Below, piece after piece: positions 43,407-51,581 of a stretch of 64,000 bases of DNA. The DNA is taken from positions 1 through 64,000 of the forward strand of contig CAVWNR010000008.1 in NCBI GenBank assembly GCA_963756525.1. The letters are read 5' to 3'. This DNA comes from CAVWNR01 sp963756525. GTDB taxonomy: Bacteria > Actinomycetota > Actinomycetes > Mycobacteriales > Jatrophihabitantaceae. Position 1 is the stretch's first letter, and each line of letters begins with the position of its first letter. A program made the translations under genes and the position numbers. The notes beneath the pieces were generated by a model. The model worked only from the letters and a program-made list of their open reading frames with translations. It had not been told where the DNA came from and made no database searches.

Positions 43407-44135
43407 ATGGCACGGGACTCGTGGGAGGACGGCCGGTGGGCATGGGACCGGTTAGCGGCGCTCGCCCGCCGCGCCCGCGGGTCCCGTTCTGCCGGTTTCC
43501 GCGCCGGCGACGAAGCGCTGGCGGCGCTCGCCGATATCGGCCTGCTCCGCCGGCTGCTCGACCAGGCCGAGCTGGCAGCGGTGCGGGCCGCCCGCCGACA
43601 CCGGAAGTCCTGGGCGGAGATTGCAGTAACGCTGGGCATCAGCCGCCAGTCGGCGTGGGAACGGTGGCGCGAGCTGGACGACGAGATGGCGGCTGGGCGG
43701 TCGGCACCCGGCGCGGACCCTAGCCGCACGCCCGGCGAGTCGACGACGGTCGAGACGGCGTCACCGCACGCTTCCGAGGTGCCGGCCGAGGTCTTGGAGC
43801 GGGCCGCCGCCGAGGTGCTGGGCCGCAGGCGGGTCGCCGTGCCGAATGTCGTCGGCATGTCCTGGGACCAGGCGCGGCAGACGCTGCTGGCGGCCGGGCT
43901 CGTCGCGGTCGGCGCCGATCCCGATGCGCCGCCGCTGGGGGCCGCGGCGTGGTCGGATGCGGTGGTCACCGACCAGAGCCCGGAATCCGGCGCTCGCGTG
44001 CCGGCCGGTTCGGCGGTCCGGCTCTGGGCGCAGCGCGGAGGCGGCTCGGGGGTGCGCGAACCGCGTCGCCCGAAGCCGATGCCGCGGGCCGCGCGCGGGG
44101 CGCTCGACGAGCACAGCGGCGAGGCGATCGGGTGA
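43407..44135 (+). CDS. HTH and PASTA domain protein
   Basis: A 242-residue protein with no membrane helix. Residues about 45-95 hold a helix-turn-helix (KSWAEIAVTLGISRQSAWER). A Ser/Thr/Pro linker follows, then one PASTA domain (about 148-215: VAVPNVVGMSWDQARQTLLA, ending VPAGSAVRLW) and a basic tail. PASTA modules usually bind peptidoglycan outside the cell, so their fusion to a cytoplasmic-type DNA-binding motif is unusual. It follows the protease gene by 29 bases with a palindrome between them. Confidence 0.75.
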   Translation: MARDSWEDGRWAWDRLAALARRARGSRSAGFRAGDEALAALADIGLLRRLLDQAELAAVRAARRHRKSWAEIAVTLGISRQSAWERWRELDDEMAAGRSAPGADPSRTPGESTTVETASPHASEVPAEVLERAAAEVLGRRRVAVPNVVGMSWDQARQTLLAAGLVAVGADPDAPPLGAAAWSDAVVTDQSPESGARVPAGSAVRLWAQRGGGSGVREPRRPKPMPRAARGALDEHSGEAIG

Positions 44136-44267
44136 CGCCGACGGCCGCCGCGCCAGGTCGCCGATGATCCTCCGGATGTGGTCGGATAGCGACCGGAATC
44201 CCGAGATCACCCACTGCGGGCGCGGAGCGGGGAAGCGCCGGCAAATTCGAACCAGGACAATTGTGCG

Positions 44268-44864
44268 GTGAGTCCGCCGGCCGGCTTTCGCTCGCAGTGG
44301 GTGGACGTGGACGGGCTGCGGGTCCATGCGTTGCACGGCCTGTTCGTCGAGTCGGCGCGGGTCCGCGGTCGCGAGCGTGCGGTGCTGGTGCCGGGTCTGG
44401 TGACCGCCGGCCGGTCGATGGTCCGGCTGGCCGTCGAGTTGGGCCGGTGCGGGGTGTCCTGCATGATCGTCGATCCGGTGGGCTTCGGCTACAGCGACCG
44501 GCCGGCGGCTGCGCTCGGCGTGCGGCGGCGGGCGGCGCTGCTCGCCGGGTGGTTGGAGGCGAGCCAGCAGGCGCCGGCCTGGCTGGTGGGTAACTCCTTC
44601 GGATGCCAGCTCGCCGCCGCCGTGGCTGCGGCGCGTCCCGATCTGGTGAGCCGGGTGGCGCTGGCCTCGCCGACGACCTCGCCGAGGCTGCGGCATGCGC
44701 TGCGCTGGCTCGCCGCCGGGCCGGCCGAGCGTCCGGCCGAACGTCTGACGGCGGGCGCCGGGAAGCGTCGCTGGCGCGCGAGGGCGCTGTCGCGCGCACA
44801 TGACGCGCTGGGGGTGGATCCCGGAAGCGCAGATAGACACCGAAGACTGCCACGCTCGACGTGA
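44268..44864 (+). pseudogene. Alpha/beta hydrolase, truncated at the C-terminus
   Basis: A 198-residue frame with the alpha/beta hydrolase N-terminal half: VLVPGLVTAGRSMVRLA, DPVGFGYSDRP and the nucleophile elbow GNSFGCQ. After about residue 150 the similarity stops, and the strand with the catalytic Asp and the final His are missing; a family member would be about 260-280 residues. The end is arginine-rich and looks like out-of-frame sequence. It is probably a broken gene cut just before the HxlR regulator. GTG 44268 is the start. Confidence 0.6.
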
Positions 44865-44913
44865 TAGCGTTTCTGAATTCGAAGCAGTAGTCCTTCTGCG
44901 GAGCGTTTGCCAC

Positions 44914-45261
44914 GTGACGACACCACGACCGGGCCGGCCGGTCCGCGGCTCGATCACCGAACGGCCGTTGATGGCTGCGCTCGATCTGCTCGGACGTCGG
45001 TGGACGCTGCGGGTCATCTGGGAACTGCGTGATGGCGCGCTGGGCTTCCGTCCACTGCAGGCGCGCTGCGACGGCATGTCCTCCAGCGTCTTGCGGCAGC
45101 GGCTCACCGAACTGATCGACGGCCGGCTCGTCGCGCAACTGCCGGACAGCCGCTACGAGCTCACCCCGCTCGGGCAGCAGGCCTACCGCGCGCTGCGCCC
45201 GCTGATCCGGTGGGCCGACCAGTGGGCGGCGGAGCTGCACCCCCGCGACGCGGTCAGGTGA
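44914..45261 (+). CDS. HxlR-family transcriptional regulator
   Basis: A 115-residue winged helix protein: LMAALDLLGRRWTLRVIWEL leads the HxlR domain, LRQRLTELIDGRLVAQLPD is the recognition and wing region, and YELTPLGQQAYRALRPLIRW closes it. No N-terminal cysteine typical of redox-sensing members is present. GTG 44914 has GGAG eleven bases upstream; the frame is open further 5' but without similarity. It follows the broken hydrolase, which may have been its target. Confidence 0.82.
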   Translation: MTTPRPGRPVRGSITERPLMAALDLLGRRWTLRVIWELRDGALGFRPLQARCDGMSSSVLRQRLTELIDGRLVAQLPDSRYELTPLGQQAYRALRPLIRWADQWAAELHPRDAVR

Positions 45262-45486
45262 AGCGCCACCTCGACACCCCGTAGGACTGCGCGACGAATG
45301 CGGCGGCGACGAGGTCAGGGCAGAGGTAGCCGACACCCGAACACCTGGGGAGGTGCCCGGATGCCCGGGTGCTGTCCCGCGCTGCGCCGGGCAAATTCCC
45401 GGCCGGGTCAGGAGTTTGCTCCCTTAACGAGGACGACCGGGGCGGTCAGCATGGATGCGTCACGACCCAAAGAGAGGAACGTAACG

Positions 45487-46470
45487 ATGACCAGCACGAC
45501 CAGGTCGGATCGCAGGTCGGCGGCGCTAACCGATTACGAGCTGGCGGGCGAACACGGCTCGCCGGACGCACGCTCACCCGAGACGACCACCGAGTACGAG
45601 TCGCCGAGCGGCCTACTACTGAACAACCCGGCGCCGGACGCCGAGGCGCTCCCGGCTCCTGCCGGCGAGGCGGGCGAAGTTGACGACAACGAATCGGGCG
45701 CCACCGGCGAGCCGGCGGTCGGCCTCATCGGCGCAGGCCCGGCGGTGGATGCCATTCTCGGCAGCTACCCGGAACTGGCCGACAGCCTCGAAGTCATCAC
45801 CGGCACCGACGATCGGATCCGCGTCACCAACACCGCCGCATATCCGTGGCGTGCGATCTGCGCACTGAGCATCACCGCCGACGATGGGAGCCAGTTCATC
45901 GGCACCGGCTGGCTGATCAGCCCCCGCACCGTGATCACCGCAGGGCACTGCGTGTTCATGCACGACCGCGGCGGCTGGGTGCGCTCGGTCCGGGTTACTC
46001 CCGGCTGCAACGACTCCGACCAGCCCTACGGTGTCCACGTCGGAGCTAGAAGCGGCCTGCGCAGCGTCACCGGCTGGACGCAGAGCAAGAGCCGCGATCA
46101 CGACTACGCCGCGATCATCCTGCCGCCCTCGGCACGCCCGGGCGACCGCACCGGTTACTTCGGCATCGCGACGAGAACTGACTCGTTTTTGATGAGTTCG
46201 GCGCTGAACCTGTCCGGCTACCCCGGCGACAAGGGCGGACGGCAGCAGTGGTTCATGGCGCAGCGGCCGAAGAAGGTCTCCGATCGGGTGATCACCTACG
46301 ACATCGACACGATGGGCGGGCAGAGCGGCTCCCCGGTCTGGGTCCTCCAGGACGGGCAACGCTACGGCGTGGGAGTGCACACGAATGGCAGCGCGTCGGG
46401 CAACTCCGCCACGCGAATCAACGCCGCGGTCTTCGACCGACTGGTGTCCTGGAAGAATCTGGGGATGTAG
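45487..46470 (+). CDS. V8-like (glutamyl endopeptidase type) serine protease without a signal peptide
   Basis: A 327-residue protein. The first 95 residues are an acidic, Pro/Ala-rich, likely disordered pro-region. The trypsin-fold domain has His in ITAGHC (H154), Asp in RDHDYAAI (D206) and Ser in GGQSGSP (S280), the V8/GluV8 pattern. No signal peptide, lipobox or membrane helix is seen, so a cytoplasmic or non-classically exported enzyme is likely. ATG 45487 follows GAGAGGAA. Nine bases after its stop comes a small beta-sandwich gene. The 225 bases upstream hold no recognisable gene. Confidence 0.85.
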   Translation: MTSTTRSDRRSAALTDYELAGEHGSPDARSPETTTEYESPSGLLLNNPAPDAEALPAPAGEAGEVDDNESGATGEPAVGLIGAGPAVDAILGSYPELADSLEVITGTDDRIRVTNTAAYPWRAICALSITADDGSQFIGTGWLISPRTVITAGHCVFMHDRGGWVRSVRVTPGCNDSDQPYGVHVGARSGLRSVTGWTQSKSRDHDYAAIILPPSARPGDRTGYFGIATRTDSFLMSSALNLSGYPGDKGGRQQWFMAQRPKKVSDRVITYDIDTMGGQSGSPVWVLQDGQRYGVGVHTNGSASGNSATRINAAVFDRLVSWKNLGM

Positions 46471-46479
46471 AGACTGCGG

Positions 46480-46722
46480 ATGGTTACCGTAGCGTTTACC
46501 GACTCCGCCGGGCGCCCACTGGTCGGCGCTGTCGTCAGCGTCGCCCGGGCGCCCGGCGAGTTCCCGGACATCGGGATGGTCACCGACGAGCGCGGTGAAA
46601 TCACCATCGCCACAGCCGAGCCAGGTGGTTTCGAGTTCGTCGTATTCCGGGCGGGGACCGCGCGGAACGTCCAGACCCGCATTTCCCGTACCGACGAACG
46701 GATCGCCCTCGTCGTCGAGTAG
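46480..46722 (+). CDS. Small transthyretin/CNA-B-like beta-sandwich protein
   Basis: An 80-residue protein. VTVAFTDSAGRPLVGAVVSV followed by VTDERGEITIATAEPGGFEF is the pattern of a carboxypeptidase-regulatory/CNA-B-like seven-strand domain, with no signal peptide. It begins nine bases after the V8-like protease stop and is surely co-transcribed. It could be the protease's substrate, inhibitor or targeting partner; nothing in the sequence decides among them. Its stop lies five bases from the convergent permease stop. Confidence 0.7.
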   Translation: MVTVAFTDSAGRPLVGAVVSVARAPGEFPDIGMVTDERGEITIATAEPGGFEFVVFRAGTARNVQTRISRTDERIALVVE

Positions 46723-46727
46723 GGCCG

Positions 46728-48185
46728 CTATTCCTGCTCGCGGATGCGGCGGCGGGCCAGGAGGAACTGCACGACGAAGCCGATGACGAACGCCGCGGCG
46801 ACGCCGAGGTTCGCGTACGCCCACGAGCCGGTCTTGCCACCGAACCCGAACGGTTCGAGCAGGTAACCCTGCCAGGTGAACCCGCTCGCGGTGTTGGTGA
46901 CCAGGCCCCAGCCGAGCACGCTGGCCACGGTCAGCGTGAGCACGGGCAGCCAGCGGATGGATCCGTAGCGGCCGGTGGGCCGGTACAGATCGACGTCGTG
47001 GTAAGGCTCGCGGCGCAGCGCGAGGTCGGCGAGGAAGATCCCGCACCACGCCGTGATCGGCACGCCGAGCGTGATGAGGAATCCCTGGAACGGGCCGATG
47101 AAGTTGGACGCGAAGAAGACCACCCAGATCGTGCCGATCACCATGATCACCCCGTCGACCAGCGCGGCCTGCCAGCGGCGCACCGGCAGGCCGAGCGTCA
47201 ACAGCGCCAGCCCGGAGGAGTAGATGTCCAACACCGCGCCGGCGACCAGCCCGAACACCGCCACCAGCACGAACGGTACGAGGTACCAGGTGGGCAACAC
47301 GCCGGTCAGCGCGCCGATCGGGTCGGACGCGATGGCGGTGGAGAGCTTCGGGTCGCTGCCGGCCAGCAGCAGCCCGTAGATGATCAGCACGACCGGGGCG
47401 ATGCTGCCGCCGAACGTCGTCCACCACACCACGCCGCCGCTGGACGAACGGCGCGGCAGATAGCGGGAATAGTCCGCGCCGGAATTGACCCAGCCCAGCC
47501 CCAGCGCGGTCGCGGCCAGGATCAGCGCACCGGAAATGCCCGTCGCCGATCCGGAGTGGATCGCGGAGACCGTCGACCAGTGCACGTGCTTTGCCGACAG
47601 TGCGATGTAGCCGACGGTCAGCACCGCCAACGTAATCGTCAGCCACAGCTGCAGCCGCATGATCAGGTCGAAGCCGATGCACCCCGCAACGATGATCACC
47701 GCGGCGACGACCAGGAACGCCACCACCTTGGTCGTCGTGCCGTGCGACCAGCCGAGCCGCCCGAAGACGGTTGCCGTGGCCAGCGTCGAGAGCGCCACCA
47801 GCACGGTTTCCCAGCCCACCAGCAGCAGATACGAGACGGCGGTCGGCACCGCGTTGCCGTGCACGCCGAACGCCGCCCGCGAGAGCACCATGGTCGGCGC
47901 CGAGCCGCGCTTGCCGGCCAGCGACACGAAGCCGACCAGCAGGAAGGACACCACGGTGCCCACCACGCCGGCGAGCACCGCCTGCCAGAAGCCGATCCCG
48001 AAGCCCAGCAGGAACGACCCGTAGCTGATCGCCAGCACCGAGATGTTCGCCGCGCACCACGGCCAGAACAGGTCGCGCGGACGCCCCTTGCGCTCCGCGT
48101 CGGTGATGACGTTGATGCCGTTCTGCTCGACGGTGAACGCCTGGCCGGCTGGCGCCACCCCGGTCCGCTCACGCTCGACCGTCAT
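46728..48185 (-). CDS. NCS1-family nucleobase permease
   Basis: A 485-residue, 12-helix permease of the purine-cytosine group. The N-terminus VEQNGINVITDAERKGRPRD precedes FWPWCAANISVLAISYG, the conserved first helix, and GWVNSGADYSRYLPR is the NCS1 substrate-site block in helix six. It should import a purine or cytosine with H+ or Na+. ATG 48185 overlaps the end of the phosphorylase gene by 17 bases. Confidence 0.88.
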   Translation of the reverse strand: MTVERERTGVAPAGQAFTVEQNGINVITDAERKGRPRDLFWPWCAANISVLAISYGSFLLGFGIGFWQAVLAGVVGTVVSFLLVGFVSLAGKRGSAPTMVLSRAAFGVHGNAVPTAVSYLLLVGWETVLVALSTLATATVFGRLGWSHGTTTKVVAFLVVAAVIIVAGCIGFDLIMRLQLWLTITLAVLTVGYIALSAKHVHWSTVSAIHSGSATGISGALILAATALGLGWVNSGADYSRYLPRRSSSGGVVWWTTFGGSIAPVVLIIYGLLLAGSDPKLSTAIASDPIGALTGVLPTWYLVPFVLVAVFGLVAGAVLDIYSSGLALLTLGLPVRRWQAALVDGVIMVIGTIWVVFFASNFIGPFQGFLITLGVPITAWCGIFLADLALRREPYHDVDLYRPTGRYGSIRWLPVLTLTVASVLGWGLVTNTASGFTWQGYLLEPFGFGGKTGSWAYANLGVAAAFVIGFVVQFLLARRRIREQE

Positions 48186-48981
48186 GCCGCACCTCCAACT
48201 CGCGGATCACCGCCGCGATCGTCCCACCCAGTCGGGTCGCCGCGGCAGCCGCCACCCGCACGACTTCGTCCGGTTCGATGGGGAACCCGCTCGCTTCGAT
48301 GGCTGTGACGACCGACAGGCCGAGCAGTTCCATCCCGGCCTCGCGCGCGGCTATCGCCTCCAGGACGGTGGACATGCCCAGCACGTCGGCACCCAGCGTT
48401 TGCAGCATCGCCGCTTCGGCAGGCGTCTCGTAGCTCGGACCGGGCAGCAGCGCGTACACGCCCTCGACCAGCGACGGCTCGATCTGCCGGGCCAGCGCGC
48501 GCAACCGCGGTGACCAGCAGTCGGTGAGGTCGATGAACCGGGCGCCCGCCAGCGGCGATACGCCGGAAAGGTTGAGGTGGTCGCGAATCAGCACGCCCGT
48601 GCCGGGCTGCCACTCGGGGCGCAGCGAGCCGTTCGCGTTGGTCAGCACGGCGGTCCGGCATCCGGCCGCGGCTGCCGCCCGCACCGGATGGGCCACCGCC
48701 GCCGCACCGTGCCCCTCGTAGAGGTGCGTCCGCCCGGAGAGCACCAGCACCGCCGCGTCACCCACTCGGTGCGACGCGAGCACCCCCGAATGGCCTTCGG
48801 CGACGGCGGGGTGGAACCCCGGTAGTTCGCCGACCTGAACCGACTCGAGCGGCGACCCGAACGCCTCCGACGCGCCGGCCCATCCCGAGCCCAGCACGAC
48901 CACCACGTCATGGCGCGGGATGCCGGTGCGTTCGGCGATCGCGGCGGCTGCCCGCGCGGCGAGTGCGTAGGGGTCTTCCAT
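48169..48981 (-). CDS. Purine nucleoside phosphorylase
   Basis: A 270-residue trimeric-type phosphorylase. VVVLGSGWAGASEAFG is the phosphate loop, LSGRTHLYEGHG the second phosphate motif, LTNANGSLRPEW a base-site loop, and LPGPSYETPAEAAML with VLGMSTVLEAIAAREAGM the active-site blocks. It cleaves purine nucleosides to base and ribose 1-phosphate. The start overlaps the ndh stop (ATGA) and the end overlaps the permease start, consistent with a purine salvage unit. Confidence 0.9.
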   Translation of the reverse strand: MEDPYALAARAAAAIAERTGIPRHDVVVVLGSGWAGASEAFGSPLESVQVGELPGFHPAVAEGHSGVLASHRVGDAAVLVLSGRTHLYEGHGAAAVAHPVRAAAAAGCRTAVLTNANGSLRPEWQPGTGVLIRDHLNLSGVSPLAGARFIDLTDCWSPRLRALARQIEPSLVEGVYALLPGPSYETPAEAAMLQTLGADVLGMSTVLEAIAAREAGMELLGLSVVTAIEASGFPIEPDEVVRVAAAAATRLGGTIAAVIRELEVRHDGRA

Positions 48982-50294
48982 CAGGCGGTCGACCCTTCGT
49001 CCGGCGGGTTCTGCGGCCGATCGCCGACGATCAGGCTTCGCCCGCTCGGCCAGCTGAGGTACCGCCACGCCAGATTGAGCAGGGCGGAGAGCCGGTTTCG
49101 CGCGCCGAGCAGCATCACCACGTGCAGCGCGACCCAGCCGAGCCAGGCGGTCGGCCCGGTCAGGCGCACGCCGTGCGGCAGCTCGATCACCGCGGCGTTG
49201 CGGCCGATCGTCGCGGCGTCGCCCTTGTCGCGGTAGTGGAACGGCTCGGTGGGCTGGCCGGCCAGCAGGCGCACCACCTGCTCGGCCGCGTGGGCACCCA
49301 TCTGCAGTGCCGGCTGGGCGAGCTGGGGGAGCGGATCCGCGGACTCGAGCGCGAGGTCGCCGGCGACGAAGATGCGGTCGTTGCCCTGCACCCGCAGATC
49401 CGGGTCGACGACGATGCGCCCGCCATGCCCTTGCGGCAGGCCCCACTCATGTACCGCGGCCGGAGCAGCCACCCCGGCTGCCCAGATCGTGAGGTCTGCA
49501 GGCAGGGTGACACCTCCGTCGAGGGCCAGAGTTTTGTCGGTGACGGCGCTGACACTCGTTTCCAGGCGTACCTCGACGCGACGCCGGCGCAGCTGCTTGA
49601 GGGCGTACCGCCGCAGCGTCGGATGGAACGCGCTGAGCAGCTCGGGGCCGCGCTCGACCAGCACGACGTGCACTCGTTCGCGTGCGATCTCCGGGAAGGC
49701 GGTCCGGATGCCGGTGTCGCAGAGCTCGGCCAGCGCTCCGGCCGTTTCGACGCCGGTGGGCCCGCCGCCGACGACGACCAGGTGCAGCCGCTCGTCCGGA
49801 TGCTCGGCGAGGTTCTCCAGCCGGTCCATGAGCGCGTCCCGCATCGCGATCGCCGCGCCGCGGGTGTACACCGCGAGGGTGTGCTCGGTGGCGCCGGGCA
49901 CACCGAAGTGGCTCGTGGTCACGCCGCCGGCCAGGACCAGGTAGTCGTAGCCGAGTCGGCCGCCGTCGTCCAAGACCACCTCGCGGGCGCCCACGTCGAC
50001 ACCGACCATGCCACCACGGCGGAAGTGCGCCTCGCGCCGAGCGACGTACGACCGGACGGGATACGCGACATCGCCGGGATTCAGCCCGCCGGTGGCCACC
50101 TGGTACAGCAGCGGCTGGAACGTCGAGTACACGTTCCGGTCGACGAGGGTCACCCGCAGACCGGACCGGCGCAGCGCCCGCACCGCCGCGAGACCGGCGA
50201 ATCCGGCACCCACCACGACGACCCGCGGCGTGCCGTCGGCCGCCTCCTGGCGGGGCAACTGATCCCTGGACGCGTGATTTGTTTTCCGAAGCAC
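48981..50294 (-). CDS. ndh: Type II NADH dehydrogenase
   Basis: A 437-residue NDH-2. The FAD loop is VVVGAGFAGLAAVRALR and the NADH loop VVVGGGPTGVETAGALAEL, with AGVAAPAA and FVAGDLALESADPLPQLAQ closing the FAD site. The C-terminal amphipathic membrane-binding helix is WLGWVALHVVMLLG. It passes electrons from NADH to menaquinone without proton pumping. It is unexpectedly first in an overlapping operon with purine salvage genes. Confidence 0.9.
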   Translation of the reverse strand: MLRKTNHASRDQLPRQEAADGTPRVVVVGAGFAGLAAVRALRRSGLRVTLVDRNVYSTFQPLLYQVATGGLNPGDVAYPVRSYVARREAHFRRGGMVGVDVGAREVVLDDGGRLGYDYLVLAGGVTTSHFGVPGATEHTLAVYTRGAAIAMRDALMDRLENLAEHPDERLHLVVVGGGPTGVETAGALAELCDTGIRTAFPEIARERVHVVLVERGPELLSAFHPTLRRYALKQLRRRRVEVRLETSVSAVTDKTLALDGGVTLPADLTIWAAGVAAPAAVHEWGLPQGHGGRIVVDPDLRVQGNDRIFVAGDLALESADPLPQLAQPALQMGAHAAEQVVRLLAGQPTEPFHYRDKGDAATIGRNAAVIELPHGVRLTGPTAWLGWVALHVVMLLGARNRLSALLNLAWRYLSWPSGRSLIVGDRPQNPPDEGSTA

Positions 50295-50372
50295 AGTGCC
50301 ACTCTATCGATGACGGTCGCAACCGCCACCGGTTATAACGGGACAGAACTGATGTAGGAAGGAGCTTCCCCG

Positions 50373-51203
50373 ATGCCCGACGTCGACATGAGCCAGAAGA
50401 CGGTAGTGGTCACTGGCGGGAGCAGCGGCATCGGCGCCAACGCTGCCCGCCGACTCTACGATCTAGGCGCCGAGGTGCACGTGGTGGGCCGATCGCCGGA
50501 GAAGACGGCCGCCGTCGCCGCCGATGTCGGGACCGAGCCGATCCTCGGCGACTTCGCCCGGCTCGCCGACGTTCGGGCCGTAGCCGCCGAGGTACTCGAC
50601 CGATGCCCCCGCCTCGACGTGCTCGTCAACAACGCCGGCCTGTCGCTCAGCCGGCGGGAGGTCACCGAGGACGGTCACGAGATGATGTTCCAGGTCAACC
50701 ACCTCGCCCCGTTCCTGTTGACCTCGCTGCTCCTCGACCGGCTCGAGGCCTCGGCTCCGGCCCGCGTGATCACGACGGCAAGTATCGCCAACCTGGGCGG
50801 CTTCGTGAACCTCGCCGACCTCGAGAGCCGGTATCTCTTCGTCGGTTGGGCCGTTTATGGCACGACCAAGTTGGAGAACATCCTCTTTACCCGCGAGCTT
50901 GGTCGCCGGCTCGAGGGCAGCGGTGTCCTGGCAACGAGCTTCCACCCAGGGGTCGTCGCCACCGACTTCGGTCGGGGCGATCTCGTCGGCATCCTCTGGA
51001 ACTCGCCGCTGCGGCGCGTCATGCGCTCGCCCGAGCAGGGCGCCGACACGCTGCTGTGGCTGGCCACCACGCCGGCCGAACAGTTGCGCCAAGGCGCGTA
51101 CTACGACGACCGCCGTGCCGGCGTGATGAACCCGCAAGCCCTGAGCGGGTGGCTCGCGCGCCGGTTGTGGGAGCGCTCGGAGCAACTGGTGGGGTTCGGG
51201 TAG
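50373..51203 (+). CDS. Short-chain dehydrogenase/reductase
   Basis: A 276-residue SDR of the retinol-dehydrogenase-like group. It has the cofactor motif TGGSSGIG, NNAG, the Ser of TTASIAN and YGTTK as catalytic Tyr and Lys. VGRSPEK after strand two suggests NADP(H). The substrate is unknown. ATG 50373 has AAGGAGC six or more bases upstream. It is divergent from ndh, with about 80 bases between. Confidence 0.87.
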   Translation: MPDVDMSQKTVVVTGGSSGIGANAARRLYDLGAEVHVVGRSPEKTAAVAADVGTEPILGDFARLADVRAVAAEVLDRCPRLDVLVNNAGLSLSRREVTEDGHEMMFQVNHLAPFLLTSLLLDRLEASAPARVITTASIANLGGFVNLADLESRYLFVGWAVYGTTKLENILFTRELGRRLEGSGVLATSFHPGVVATDFGRGDLVGILWNSPLRRVMRSPEQGADTLLWLATTPAEQLRQGAYYDDRRAGVMNPQALSGWLARRLWERSEQLVGFG

Positions 51204-51226
51204 CAGTGAATGGGTAGACCGGGGGC

Positions 51227-51580
51227 ATGACCAATTATCGGGTGAATACCGATGCGGTGAAGCACGCCCGCAAGCTGATCGACTCGGGCAAGTACGACGA
51301 CACCACGGAGTGGTCGCAGGCCTCCCCTTCGGCCGACGACGCGAACCAGGTCATCGACAAGGAGAACTTCGGCGAGTTCGCCATATGGCACCTCGCTGTC
51401 AATCCGGACGCGTCGGAAGGCACGAAGGGCAGCGTCGCCTTCCCCTATGGCGACTTCGAGAAGGTCAACCGGGCGGCGTTGATCCATGCCAAGCAGCGCG
51501 CGGCGCAGAACAATCACGGGCAGATCGAGAAGGCCGCTGACGAGCTGTTGGAGTACCTGGACAGCAAGCGCTCCGGCTGA
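51227..51580 (+). CDS. Conserved-looking hypothetical protein, 117 aa
   Basis: A 117-residue soluble protein beginning MTNYRVNTDAVKHARKLID, with VIDKENFGEFAIWHLAVNP and FPYGDFEKVNRAALIHAKQR, and ending in a helix (IEKAADELLEYLDSK). It is charged, lacks cysteine and has no transport signal. I recall similar short proteins in other actinomycetes but know no function. It follows the SDR by 23 bases and may share its transcript. Confidence 0.75.
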   Translation: MTNYRVNTDAVKHARKLIDSGKYDDTTEWSQASPSADDANQVIDKENFGEFAIWHLAVNPDASEGTKGSVAFPYGDFEKVNRAALIHAKQRAAQNNHGQIEKAADELLEYLDSKRSG

Positions 51581-51581
51581 G

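Noticed and set aside
45298..45486. Upstream extension of the V8-like protease
   Set aside because: The frame is open but rich in Arg/Cys with poor codon pattern, and ATG 45487 has a GAGAGGAA ribosome site.
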